Of a DNA stretch of 64,000 nucleotides, positions 1-11,100 are shown piece after piece; position 1 is the first letter of the stretch; every line of letters starts with the position of its first letter. The stretch lies in the NCBI GenBank assembly GCA_027625915.1, contig JANTQA010000063.1:4731501-4795500 (forward strand). Direction: 5' to 3'. This stretch comes from Anaeramoeba flamelloides. Taxonomy: Eukaryota; Metamonada; Anaeramoebidae. Both the position numbers and the translations under genes were made by a program. The notes beneath the pieces were generated by a model. That model made no database searches. It was not told the DNA's origin and saw only the letters and a program-made list of their open reading frames with translations.

Positions 1-100
1 GATTATTAGATGTTGTAACATAATGCGTATTATTTAAACAAACCATATCAACCCCTTTTGGTGGTTGAAAGATCGTTTTTGATACAAGCTTTTGTCCCAT
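1..100 (-). CDS. 5' end of a gene leaving the window (possible ABHD17-type alpha/beta hydrolase)
   Basis: On the minus strand a reading frame opens with ATG at 98-100 and runs 33 codons without a stop to the window edge. It begins MGQKLVSKTIFQPPKG and continues through VDMVCLNNTHYVTTSNN. The codon mix is richer in C and G than the flanks. The start lies directly after a T-rich stretch ending in TAG, so it could be either the true start or an internal exon behind an acceptor. An MG start followed by a basic patch and an FQPP motif recalls the N terminus of protist ABHD17/FAM108 depalmitoylase-like hydrolases, which are N-terminally lipidated, but the catalytic part lies outside the window. Coding status is fairly likely; the family is a guess. 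Confidence 0.5.
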   Translation of the reverse strand, partial: MGQKLVSKTIFQPPKGVDMVCLNNTHYVTTSNN

Positions 101-1086
101 CTAAAAAAAATGAAGAAACGACAGTTTTGTTTTAATTTGATTTGAAATTGGCTTTGTTTTGTGACCAGAAAAAAGGGGATTTATTTTTTGGAAAAAAAAA
201 AAAAGGTTTGTGTTTTGATGATTGAAACAAAAGGAAGAAAAATGATAATTTGCGAATTAAATATCTTATTCGAAGGGATTATTTAAAGAGTGTTTTTTTT
301 TTGAATTCTTGTGATTTGAGTTTCCTCTAACCTCAAAATAAAGGGATCAATATTTTTATTGATCTTTCCATGAGAAATGAAAAAATTCAAAATTCCAAAT
401 CATTAAAGTTTATGGATTCTTAAAGGAAATTAATAATTTAAGCTGAATTTTACAGAAATAAAAGAATTAAATTTGACTTTTGTCTCTTCAATAATCTTGA
501 GAAAGTTGAAGGAAACTATTGTTCGATTTATTTTTTAACAAATAACTAATGTCATTCAAAGGTTCAAACAGTTTTGGTTTTTTGAAATTGTTCCAAATTT
601 TCTTGGGAATTACAAGATCAAAATTCAACTTCTCTCAATTTTGAAGTTTTTACATTTCAACCTTTTAAAAAGATATAATTTAAACAACTTAACACCTTTT
701 TTTGTAATAAGAGTTTCAGGTTATTGAAAGTTAGCAAATATTTTTCTTTTTTATAAAACTTTTCAAAATTTCAATTAAATTCAAAAGGTTATCTTTTGTG
801 AATTATATTTTTTACCTTTTTTTTGGCTTATAAAGGTTTGTAGAGATTTTGGAAATGTGTAAAATATAATTGAGTATCAGAGAACTGAAATCTTTTAAAT
901 CGTAAGCCTGAAAGATGGAAATTGTCTTGAATCTTTATATGGTGAAGATTTTGCAATAAATCAAAAAAAAAGAAATTGTATGTAAGTAATTTTGTAGTGA
1001 TTCATTCTTGTGGTGTTTCTTTTTTCATTAAAAAAAGAATAGGTTTTAATAAGAAATTGACTATCATCTTGTTTTTAGATAAGAAC
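101..1086. other. AT-rich non-coding stretch
   Basis: Between the left-edge gene and the tRNA locus I see no open frame of note, no RNA gene and no clear repeat. Long A and T runs dominate. It presumably holds the upstream region of the left-edge gene. Confidence 0.5.
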
Positions 1087-1098
1087 AAAAAAAAAAAA
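1087..1098 (-). terminator. RNA polymerase III T-run terminator
   Basis: Twelve A on the plus strand, i.e. T12 on the minus strand, begin immediately after the 3' acceptor strand of the tRNA locus. A T4 or longer run at this place is the standard Pol III stop. The 152 bases upstream contain no run of four T in the transcribed strand, notable in such AT-rich DNA, so the whole locus can be one Pol III transcript. Confidence 0.75.
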
Positions 1099-1250
1099 GC
1101 ACAAGAATGGAATTGAACCACTGACCTCTTTGCATAATGACCGTGTTTAATAGTCACTGCCCACCAGGGCGAAGGTTTGTGATGATGATAAACCTTCTAA
1201 GGATCGAACTTAGAAATTGCAAATTGCTCTACGGGCTGAGCTACTCGTGC
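1099..1250 (-). tRNA. tRNA locus with long structured insert in the anticodon loop (outer tRNA)
   Basis: Read on the minus strand, bases 1250-1244 (GCACGAG) pair with 1105-1099 (CTTGTGC) as a 7-bp acceptor stem with one G-U. A D arm follows at 1241-1226 (GCTC, 8-base loop, GAGC), with an A-box-like sequence. Near the 3' end a T arm at 1122-1106 carries a perfect B box (GGTTCAATTCC). An anticodon stem can form between TTTGC (1223-1219) and GCAAA (1133-1129). The 85 bases between these halves are far longer than an anticodon loop and are themselves tRNA-like (see the next entry). A T12 terminator follows at once. The amino acid cannot be called, because no normal U33-anticodon is visible without knowing the splice points. 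A decayed tandem tRNA pair is the main alternative. Confidence 0.6.
1137..1213 (-). tRNA. Tentative circularly permuted tRNA nested in the anticodon-loop insert
   Basis: Inside the insert, in transcript order, are a T-arm (CTAAG TTCGATC CTTAG, 1213-1197), a 3' acceptor strand AAGGTTT (1196-1190), an 11-base spacer, and a 5' acceptor strand AAACCTT (1178-1172). A hairpin GCCC-TGGT-GGGC (1170-1159) follows in the D-arm position, then a hairpin GTGAC/GTCAT (1157-1137) in the anticodon position. The two acceptor strands pair perfectly over 7 bp (8 with the flanking G-C). This is the order expected of a circularly permuted tRNA, as known in some red algae. If the outer tRNA were spliced and its intron circularised, the circle would be this tRNA. 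Oddities: the D loop is only 4 bases and the anticodon loop 11, so it may instead be an intron that merely resembles a tRNA, or a decayed copy. Confidence 0.4.
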
Positions 1251-1910
1251 TTATTTATATATTTTATTATTAAAAGTTTTTTTTAGCAAAAACTATAAAG
1301 AAGAACTTTCTGTTTAAGAAAAAAATTTTTTGTATAGTTATTTTGGTTTTTTGTCGTTCGTTTTTTTCTGATATTAAATCTGGAACAGAGCGTGAAATTT
1401 ATTTCTTCTGTTTGTTAACATGGTCCAATCTTTTTGAATTGATTCTGTTGTTTGAATATTAATTGGATCAAATTATTTTCTTTTTCTTACACTTATAAAT
1501 TTGCAAGAAATAGATTGATATTTTAAAATTGGTTTTTGTTGTTTTCTCTCAACTTATTTGTTTGGTTGTCATTTTTTGGTTATTTTAGGTATACGTTGTG
1601 TTCTAATAATCCTAAATCAAAAAAATATTTTAGACTTTCCAATAATAATAATCAAACAATATTTTTTTACCGATTTTAATTTCAAATACCTAGAACCAAC
1701 CATTCAATTTTTTTTGAGGAATTGGTTTGTAAATTGTTGTAATTAAATAAGGAGTCAGTTACAAAGGAAGCCAATAAATTGCTTTGTTGAGTTCAAATTT
1801 CTTTATTCGATTCGTAATTGAATTAAGTTTTTTGTTTTGTTTTTTTCATTAAAAGCATTTATTCAATTTTATCTATTTCTCTCATGATATAAAAATAAAA
1901 AAAGAAATAG
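1251..1910. other. AT-rich non-coding stretch upstream of the tRNA locus
   Basis: No supported gene. One 62-codon open frame at 1558-1746 is rich in F, I and N and looks like chance AT-rich sequence. Confidence 0.4.
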
Positions 1911-2524
1911 AATAGTACTTTTGGAAAGATTAGTGAGATCCCATTGCAAAATAAACCAAAGTTGATTGTTGAGTCTACCATTTTTATCAATCAAAATGTT
2001 CAATTCTCGAAGAAAACCATAACAGATATTGGCCTAAATCCAGATCTTTTTGATAGTAACAAAAAGATCAAGAAAAAACGTAAAAAAGTTACTTTTATAC
2101 TTTTGTATTTCCAAAGTTTAATTTCCACTTTGAAACACTCTTTCCAAACAACAAACAATTAAAAAGAAAAAAGACTTGAAGAAATATTATCATATTTCTA
2201 AAAAAAATTATTCAATTGAAACAGAATCAAGAGACGATCTGTTTTTTGAAGACAATTGAACTATAAACAAAAAGGTGTGAATATAAAAATTGGTTTGAGG
2301 TTAACCAAACCAAAGGGATTTAGATCTTACAAATAGAGTTTCAATTATTTTCGGATAATCAAAACATTTTTTAACGAGGATTTCTTTTTTTATTGTGTAA
2401 AATGTTTGTTGTTTATTTGGTACCCTGGCTATGGTTTAACAATGAACTGTTTTGTTCCACTGATCAACATTTTCAAATTCGCTTCGAAAAATTTCAAATT
2501 CTGTATGGATTTGTTATAAAATAA
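1911..2524 (+). other. Unrecognised coding-like segments, perhaps exons of one gene
   Basis: Two plus-strand segments look more protein-like than their surroundings. Positions 1911-2162 are open for about 84 codons and include KPKLIVESTIFINQNVQ and TDIGLNPDLFDSN before a lysine-rich stretch. Positions 2334-2524, just after a possible acceptor AG, are open for about 62 codons and include WLWFNNELFCSTDQHFQIRF. A short segment ending ESRDDLFFEDN and a stop lies near 2222-2260. I cannot join these into one frame with confident splice sites and do not recognise a family. They may be a spliced fast-evolving gene or a decaying one. Confidence 0.25.
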
Positions 2525-2548
2525 TAAATGAATTGATCAATAAAAAAA

Positions 2549-2647
2549 ATGATTCAATCACAATGTGATCAAGAAAGAATTTCTGAATTATCTTTTCCAA
2601 GGTCTGTTTTCAATAATTTCCACAATATATTGTTTCACACACTACTG
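2549..2647 (+). CDS. Possible first exon of an unrecognised gene
   Basis: An ATG preceded by an A-run opens a 33-codon frame (MIQSQCDQERISELSFPRSV...) that ends exactly at a consensus donor GTAAGT (2648-2653), followed by a long T-run. The donor and the non-repetitive codon mix support an exon. The next exon is not found: downstream lies a MITE copy (2740 onward) and then another element (3331-3785). Length and sequence give no family. It could be a truncated or interrupted gene. Confidence 0.3.
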
Positions 2648-2739
2648 GTAAGTTGCTTTTTTTTTTTAAGATTCCTTATCGAAATTAAATCCTTTCTTTT
2701 TTCTAAAAAGATTTTATTTTTGTGACTTTTAAAGATTAA

Positions 2740-2940
2740 GGTTTACAATCCCTAAAAGCTGAAAAAAATATAATCCTATGTCAGTTGGGTTGACATTTGT
2801 TAATTTGGTTCTTAGATGATCTATCATCAACTTAGTATGAAATTTTAATAGTAGTCCAAAATGGCATTTTTAACCAATTTTCTTTTTTTTTTCTGAAATC
2901 CAAATTGATGAGTAAAAGACTAATAGATTAGAAGATACCC
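2740..2940 (+). mobile_element. TTAA-type MITE (family E), left half only
   Basis: The sequence starts after TTAA at 2736-2739 with GGTTTACAATCCC and matches the left end of the full copy at 35321-35872, including the stretch about TTGGTTCTTAG and the internal CTGAAATCCAAATTGA. No matching right terminus is found, so this copy is truncated. Confidence 0.6.
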
Positions 2941-3330
2941 ATTAAAAAAATCTATTTTTTCGGCTGTCAATTGAAATTATTCTTTATCTCCAATATTTTA
3001 TTAGAATCTTATTTTGAATAGATCTTCGATTGATTTGAAAAAAAAATTGGTTTTGTAATAAAATATCTGCTTATGATATATTAAATATATGTTTTTATTG
3101 AAGGAGGGGATGGGGTAAAGTGAAGTGTTAAAAAAACTTTGTTTATGTGGGAAGTAATATCCAGTATAAGTAGTATCTCTTGTGATTTTGTTATATTTTC
3201 TTCCGTGTGGAACTAAACATCAATTCATAATTTTTAACATACAAAAATTCACTTTTTGAAAAAAAAATATCTGTCGTAATTTGTACAAAGTAGAGAAAAT
3301 AAGCAATATATTTATCTTTAGAGGGTTGTT

Positions 3331-3785
3331 GTTGAGAGAAAAATGTTGGACACAGAAAAATGGTTGGACACCATTTTTAATTGGGAACATTAGTAAAATT
3401 GAAAATCAAATCCTATTGATAACTAGGTGAACTTTATTTAAATCCAGGTTTAAATGTGTCACAAGTTAATTAATCTGTGGTGTGTGTAGAATAATAATTT
3501 GAATGGTTGATAACATAAAGTAGATCATGCTATTTTAACAAAAATCCAAGTTTTAGTAAAGTTTACTATTAATTCTGAGAAGGGTAATTTTTAAACTTGC
3601 TTTAGATTATAAGAGATAAGGTTTTGAAAAAGTAGAGTTACATTAATTCTTATTCTAATAAGTAGACTATTGTTATTTCCTTTAGTTATTTCACAAACGA
3701 TTTAAATTAAAAATCATTTTCAATAATGTTCCAAATTAAAATTGCTGTTCAACTATTTTTCTCTGTCCAACTTTTTTCTCTCAAC
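3331..3785 (+). mobile_element. TA-type MITE (family B), uninterrupted copy
   Basis: About 455 bp with ends GTTGAGAGAAAAATGTTGGA and, inverted, TCCAACTTTTTTCTCTCAAC. The inner flank AATTGGGAACATTA is shared by both families B and C. The body matches, in reverse orientation, the interrupted copy at 8985-10359. There is no transposase frame, so it is non-autonomous. The terminal inverted repeats are imperfect, which suggests age. Confidence 0.75.
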
Positions 3786-4916
3786 TGTGATATAAATATC
3801 ACCCTCTTAAGAAAAATATTTTGCTTTGTTGTTGAAACAATGAGACAAATTGCGTGAGTTGTTCTCTGTTGAAATAGTGTGGTACTTCAATATATAAAAA
3901 ATAAAAACACAAAAAATAAAAAAATATTCTTTATAGTTTTTCATACTTTTGAGATCTTTAAAGCTCGAAGAAATTTTGTATCTTTAAAACTGTTTTAAAA
4001 ATAAGAGACTCTCAACTCAAAAAGTAATTGTGACTAAATTTCAAACTTTTAAAAAAGTTATTTTTTTCATCCCTTTTAAACTCTCAAAATATCTAACACT
4101 CATTAATAACAACACATTTTAAAATTTCTGTTTTTAATTAGAAAAACATAACTGGTTAATTAAGATCTCGAGAAAATTTATTTTCTTCTATTCCCCTGCC
4201 TCTTCTGTTTTTAATAAAAAGACAGCATTTCCAAGAACTGAGCTATTTTTTCTCAAAAAAAAAACAAAAAAAAGAGAAAAATTTAATAATACTCATAATC
4301 AGTAGAGTATTATTAAAGAAAGAACTTTTTAACTAGAAATAAATAATATGAATACGAATAGAAAAAAGAGTTATTTATTCCCATTTTTTTATCTTAGGTT
4401 TCAAAAAAATAATAACTCGAACATTAAACTGATTATATTGGTACTAGTGTTTCTTAGAAGTTGTTCAAAAAGTGTTTAAAGTAGGTAAAAAATTTTCTGG
4501 TTTTTTTGATTTTCATTTTTTTTTCGAGAATATTTCAAGCAACCAATGGTTTACTCCGGTCTTTTTTTTTAATAAGCCTGGTAAAAAAAGAAAAAAAAAA
4601 TACCCCGTATTGTAAGATTAATAATCTCGCGTTATTATTTGATCTAACCATAATATTTAAAAGTTTTTCAAAAACTAGTAAAAAGTCTCATTTAAACCTC
4701 AAAAGTTATACACCAGTCAAAATGTAGAAAAATTACCCTATTTTGAACAAAGATAATAAAACATCAAATTTTTACAACAAAAAAATTCTCACTTTTTACT
4801 TTTTGCTTCCGATTCATTTCTAAATGAGTTTAATCCTTTTTTTTCTATCAAAAAAAATTATCCAATATCTAAATTCAATTATTATCTTATACATTTTTAT
4901 AATTGATAATAATAAA

Positions 4917-4947
<31 letters not shown>

Positions 4948-5140
4948 TGAAAGGGTTTGTATAAATTCGTTTTTCACGAAAAAATATTAACTTCATAATA
5001 GAGAAAGTCGATGGAAAAAAGTTTTTATTATTTAATAAGTCAAATTTTAATAATGTAAACTCTACAATACCCACAAAACAAACACTGTTTCTTTTTCCGA
5101 ATTCGGTCGAAAAAAATATTATTATTTTAAATCAATATTT
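3786..5140. other. Intergenic region downstream of SmE
   Basis: No confident gene. It holds a (TA)n microsatellite at about 4918-4946 and a G/C-richer patch at 4540-4730 that is open on both strands for short distances, which prevents a call. The 3' end of the minus-strand SmE transcript must lie here. Confidence 0.4.
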
Positions 5141-8100
5141 TTAATCAAGTTCTGCTTTTTGAATGAGTGTGATATTGTCACCTTTAAGTAAAATTCTACC
5201 AATAAACCTTCTTTCATTTGTTTTCATTAAAAGTTCTTCACAATTATCCAGTGTTAAGTTCATAAATTCATCAAATCCCTATTGTTGTTTTTATTTTATT
5301 TATTATTGTTGTTGTTACGGTTATTGTTTAATCAATGAATATTGATCAAAATGAAAATTTGAATTAATTTATTATGAAATTGTTGTTTTATTAGTTTATT
5401 GCAAAAGAAAAATATAAAATAAACCCCATTCCAAAAATTTGAACACACCCAAAATCAAAAATTGGATCAAAAAAACTCAATTTAATGAAAGGATCATTGA
5501 TAGAAATAAATTTACAACTAGAAAAAATCTTTAAAATTATAAGAGATTTCGAAATGAATCCAAATAGTGATAAAACGAAAAAAACTTTAATTCCAAAGAA
5601 AATTTTATATCCTGGTATTTGGCTAGATAAAAAAATTTATTTAAAGTTTAATCTTGATAAAGTTAAGACCAATTTCAAAAAATTGATCAATATGTTACAA
5701 CAAAAAAATTTTTCTAATGGATTAAAAATTCAATTTTTTAAATCGGTTTTACATAGTCAACTATTATATGGATTAGAAATATTTGATTTAACAAAAACAG
5801 ATTTTAAAGATATTGATATTTGGATTAATAAAAAAATTACAAAATTTTTATTAATCAACCCACATTCCCCCAGGCTTGTTTATAAAACTGAAGCAAAAAT
5901 TGATCTTGTTTAGAATAACAAAATATAAAAGAATATTTAAGCTAATACAAAAATTAAAAACCCTTGGTTTTGATGAATTGATTAATTATCTTCCTTTTAG
6001 AGAAAAAGAATTTGAAAATATTAACTGACAATCAAAAAATTTTAAAAGAATTAGAAATTGAACTGGATAAATATCGAATTAATCAATTAGAAAATAGCTC
6101 CAAGTTGGAAATGTCGTTAGGTTTTTTTTAATTTAAGAAATAAACTGAAAATTTTTGAAAATTTTCAGTTTATTTATTAAAATAAAAAAAACCGCCGTTA
6201 GCTTTTCTCGAGTTTTCTGTTTATTTGGAAAATCAATAGATTTTCGTTAGGTTTTTTTTACTTTTTGAAATAAAACAGAAAACCTCAAGAAAACCTAGGT
6301 ACTCTACGGCACTCCACAAAAATATTTAAAAATTATCCAAATCAATAACACAATAAACAAGCAGCCGTGTCGTCAAGTGCCGTAGAGTGCCGCCAAGTGC
6401 CTAGGTTTTCCAGAATTCAAAAGAATTGAGTAAAATCTTTGATTTAACTCAATTCTTTTGAATTCCGGAAAACCTAACGACAAAAGATATTTAAAATGGA
6501 AGTGTTCAACTTCATTTTTAAAACTTTGAAATTTTACAAATTATTTAAACAGCACTCTTATGTTATGAATAAAAATAAATCAAAATATTGTGAGATATGT
6601 AAAAAAATAAATAATTTAGATATCATTGAAGATTTGGACCATTTTCTATGTGATCGTGTCGTCAAGTGCCGTAGAGTTCCTAGGTTTTTTTTTACTTTTT
6701 GTAATGTAAAGAAAATTAAATAAATTTTCTTTACATTTCAAAAAGTAAAAAAAAACTAACGGCGCTTTTTTTTAATTTTAGAAATAAAGAGAAAATTAAA
6801 TAAATTTTCTTTCTATTTCTCAAATTAAAAAAAAGCTAACGACAGTTTTCCAGAATTTAAAAGAATAGAGTAAAATCAAAGATTTTACGCAATTCTTTTG
6901 AATTCTGTAAAGCCTAACGACTGCTCAGCCTATGAAAATAATCATAAAATCTGGATATCTGAATTAAAAAAAATTAATATATCTAATATATTAAAAAATA
7001 ATAATATTTTTAATATTATTACAAAAAAAGATTCATCAAGTTTATTAGCCTTAGTTGGATAATAAACTTATTTTTGAGTCTTTAATAAAATTCCTAAATA
7101 AAAATTTAGGAATTCGGGAAAACAAGAGAGGTTAATAATTCCTCCCTTAAATAATAAAAAAAAAAAAAAAAAAACTCAATTTAACATATTTTTCCAAACA
7201 TAATATAAAATCACATTTAAGTTACTCAGTATTAATGTTTTTATAAGTAATCATTTTTATCCAAATAAAAGAAAAAAAAATAAAACTCAAAAATAAAAAT
7301 TGATGTTTCCAAAATAATGAAACTAGCTGAATATCAAATTATATTGGTAAATTTGTTGAAATTTCACCAACAATTGTTGATCGATCAAATGATAAGATAA
7401 CATTGACCAATTGCATGTGATTTTGCTATTTAAAAAACTCAACACTAACCTTCTATCAACCATCGAAAAAAAATTTCCAGATCTAAGGAACCAGATTACG
7501 TAACTCGAAAAAAGAAAATGAAAACAAAACAAAAAAGACAAAAAATGAAATAGTTTGTAAAATCAAAAATTATTTCCCAATTGAATGTAAAGTGTAGTTT
7601 TGATATTCTTTCAAGTGTTTAAACTGTGTCCAAATTTTTGGAATTTAGTTTAATATAAACTATTTCCCATGATCCAGAAACACATTTAAACACATTTAAA
7701 CATATAAAACAAACCAAATATTGATCATTTTAATTTCCCTCAAGAGAGATAGTGAAAATATTTCTGTTTTATCCACTTTTTTTTTTAGTTTCTTTTTTAA
7801 ATTAATCATTACCATTTCTTTAAAAGATTTCAAACCACTATATATCGCTTATAATTTAAAAGGTGATTTATGAGATAATTTTGTTTTCAATTTCAGAAAA
7901 CATTGGCCAACTAAGTAAAATAATGCAACAATGCGAAGATCCAAAATATATTGTTCACATATTTTTCTTTTTTATATTTCAGCTTTTTCCAAAAAGCAAC
8001 AACAATTCTCAAATAAATAAAATGAAAAAAGAAAAGGTAAATGTTCAAAAAATTTTTTCAGAAAAAAATGAATAAGAATTCTTCAGAATTTGTAAGAATT

Positions 8101-11100
8101 ATTTAGAATAAATCAATAAAATATATCTGGAAGTTTGAAAACAAAATAGTATTCCTTTTGTAAAAAAACATCAATTTTTTAATTTTTGTTATTAATCAAT
8201 AGAAAAATGAAAATGAGATTTCTTTTTTCAAAATTTTCGAAAATAGCTTTAATTTTTTTTTTAATCTGTATTATTATTTTATTAAGGTTTTTCAATTATC
8301 ATAAGTTATTAATTTAAATCAGAAATAGATACAGCAAAGGGTATTTTTAATCCTATTCCTCATGAGATGAAATATTAAGATTGAAATTTTTTTTATTAAA
8401 AAATTCATGGATCCAAAATTTTGGGAAACAGTAAACGATTTGGGAAAAAAAAGTAACCCTTGTGGTAAAAAAGTTGCGAGACTGTTTTTAATTGGAAAAA
8501 TTAATAGAAAATACAATGTAAAATCAATTAAAAGAAGAAATAAATTAACTTTACATAATAATGCATTATATTATTATTAAATCAAGTAAACAAAAAACAA
8601 ATTATTTCTACTTTTTGATTCAAGTAGGATTAGTTGTTTTGAAGATCCTCAAAAATACTGGTATTTGAAATTAAAATGGGTAAATATTTTCACTTTATTT
8701 TCAATTTCCTTTTTTTTTTCTTTTCCAAATTGAGTTTTTCAAGATGTAAGTAGTCTTTTTTTTGTGAACAAGTTTTTTGAATAAGAAAAATGAAAACAAA
8801 GTGAAAATTTTTTCCCATTTATTATTCAAATGCCAGTAGTAAACATTTTCAACAAATTTTTTCAAATAGATCAATCAAAGAAAAACCCCATTAAAAAAAA
8901 AAGTGTTATTTAAAAAAACTTTTATTGTGTTTTATCCTCCATTTTGTCTTTGATCATTTATTTTTTCTTTATTAATTGATCTAACTGTTGAGAGAAAAAT
9001 GTTGAGAGAAAAATGGTTGGACAGCAATTTTAATTTGGAACATTATTGAAAATGATTTTTAATTTCAATCGTTTGTGAAATAACTAAAGGAAATAACAAT
9101 AGTCTACTTATTATTATAAGAATTAATGTAATTCTACTTTTTTCAAAACCTTATCTCTTAAGCTTAATTTCAAAAATAGGGGCAAATTTTTGATTGAAAA
9201 AAAATTCTAGTTTCTCATTTAGTGAATACCAAAACTCAACCCAGAAAAATCAGAACTTAAAACTAAAAAATAACTGTCTAAAACACCCTTTTCTGTTTTA
9301 ATTATTATTTCTAATAAAAGAATAGAGAAAAGAAACCCATAAAGAAAAAAATAAATTTGACCCTATTTTTGAAATGATTTTTCATCTTAAAATTATCCAT
9401 TTAAGATTCACCATTGCTTCCAAGAACCTTTTGAAACAACTTTCCATCAGAGTTATCAGATTTTTACTATTTACCCATTTTGTATCAACCCAAACTTTCC
9501 TTGATACCTTTTTCAAGATAAAAAGAATCTCAACAAAAGAAAGAAAAAGAAAAAGAAAAAGAAAAGAAAACGAAAACAAAACCAATTTTTTGAATGTACA
9601 AAAAAGATAAAATGAATACGATCACATTCATCACATTGTCTCCAAATGAAAGAGAAAAGAAGATCTTATTTGATCTCGCTATTTCTTCACTTTTCAAGGA
9701 ACCATTGTAACCCATTAAAGCAAATTTGGTTGATACTTGTTTTCGAAGCAAACACTTCTTGGGTGTTTTACTTTCTTTGAATTTTACAACCCCTTTCTCC
9801 AATGTTAATTAATCTCATCTCTTGAATATTAACGGTTTTCAAAAATGTTCTTGTTCATTCAACATAAAAATAAAAATATGGAATCATTTTGAAAGAAAAA
9901 TTGCAAAAAAATGAATTCAACTTTGGGAAATTTTCATTAAAAGAAGATTGTTTCTTGATATTAAATATTCAATAATAACTTTTAAATGATATTGGGTTCA
10001 GAATATTTGGTTAACGCAACACATATACCAATAATTTAGAAAATACTAATGATGACCCTATTTTTGAAATTTAGCTTATAATCTAAAGCAAGTTTAAAAA
10101 TTACCATTTTCAGAATTAATAGTAAACTTTACTACAACTTGGATTTTTGTTAAAATAGCATGATCTACTTTTAGTTATCAACCATTCAAATGAGTATTCT
10201 ACACACACCACAGATTAATGAACTTGTGACACCTTTAAACCTGCATTTATATAAAAGTCACCTAGTTATCAATTGGATTTGATTTTCAATTTTACTAATG
10301 TTCCCAATTAAAAATGGTGTCCAACCATTTTTCTGTGTCAAACATTTTTCTCTCAACAGTAACTTTTCATTTTGGGTTTCGGTTTCCATTAGGTTTCCAA
10401 TTAAAAATTGTATATGAACTTTTTTACCTATTTCACCTTTTTTTTCTCAAATGGGAATATCTTTTGTTATTATCCTAGATTATTTTTTGTTCTAAAAATC
10501 ATTCGTTTATTGTTTCATTTTTTTTTTCCCTAAGAGTGGAGATCTAGCAATCGTATTATTTCTTATTGCAAGGAAAAGTAAAGGAGATAAAGGAAATGAT
10601 AAAAAATAAAAAAAAAATGATGTGAAGAAATAAATAAACAGCTTTCCGAAATATAAACGATCGTTTCAATGACAATGGTTTTCTCTCAACAACACAAAAC
10701 AATTTTTTTCATGTGTTAATAATAGGTTATGTATTAATGAGAAATTTTTTTTCTTTCTAACAGAAGAAATAATTTAACTTTTTTTAATATCGAAAAAGTA
10801 ATCGAGCTTTTGCAAAATTTGAAGAAAGTAATTTTATTTTAATTACAGTTAAGTGGTATTTAGAATGGTTTTGTTTGTTTCAGATCTTCAATTTTTACAA
10901 AAAAAGAAAAAAAAAATGTAGATATTTTGTGATTAAGGTGTTGATTCAAATAATAAAAAAAAAACCAAAATCAATTCTCAAAGTGATCCAATAGTATTCA
11001 AGTTTTTAATTATAGTCTGAATTTCAAAAATAATATTTCAGAAAGAATTAGTCGGGTTGGGTATTATTTTTCAAAATAAAAAGCAATCAGAAGAAGTTAC

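Larger units (their letters stand above)
5475..7172 (+). mobile_element. LINE (non-LTR retrotransposon) 3' fragment with poly(A) tail
   Basis: Lies antisense inside SmE intron 2. Frame 5485-5913 encodes the thumb and post-RT part of a LINE ORF2 ([24 protein letters not shown]). After a frame change comes a stretch with [13 protein letters not shown]. Frame 6496-6723 carries a CCHC-like knuckle, [13 protein letters not shown]. The C terminus resumes near 6927 ([13 protein letters not shown]) and ends in a stop near 7060. A run of A at about 7155-7172 marks the 3' end. The RT catalytic domain is absent (5' truncation). Palindrome units interrupt the frame at about 6116-6480 and 6655-6925. A sister copy lies at 61200-62130 on the minus strand. 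Confidence 0.8.
8434..10456 (+). mobile_element. TA-type MITE (family C), host of a transposon nest
   Basis: The outer element begins after TA at 8432-8433 and matches the intact copy at 60677-61108 in order: GATTTGGGAAAAAAAAGT, TTTTTAATTGG, AATCAATTAAAAGAAG, GATCAATCAAAGAAAAACCC, and at the right end CCAATTAAAAATTG and TTTCACCTTTTTTTTCTC. Its middle is interrupted by 8658-8836 and 8985-10359. The coordinates of the outermost right end are approximate. Confidence 0.75.

Noticed and set aside
4506-4727. 73-codon plus-strand frame and a competing minus-strand start MVRSNNNARLLILQYG
   Set aside because: Both strands are open and neither can be linked to splice partners or a family.
5163-5345. 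60-codon plus-strand frame
   Set aside because: It is the antisense shadow of SmE exon 3.
6116-6925. Evenly sized repeats considered as a CRISPR-like array
   Set aside because: The units are palindromes abutting each other without unique spacers, in a eukaryotic genome with no cas genes.
8407-8580. 58-codon ATG frame starting [15 protein letters not shown] that looks protein-like
   Set aside because: Nearly all of it is the left terminal repeat of the family C MITE, as the copy at 60677 shows; the resemblance to a protein is accidental.
9530-9802. Minus-strand frame with [12 protein letters not shown], first thought to be an Sm-like second motif
   Set aside because: The true SmE third exon was found at 5278-5141; this one lacks the rest of the Sm fold and lies inside a transposon.
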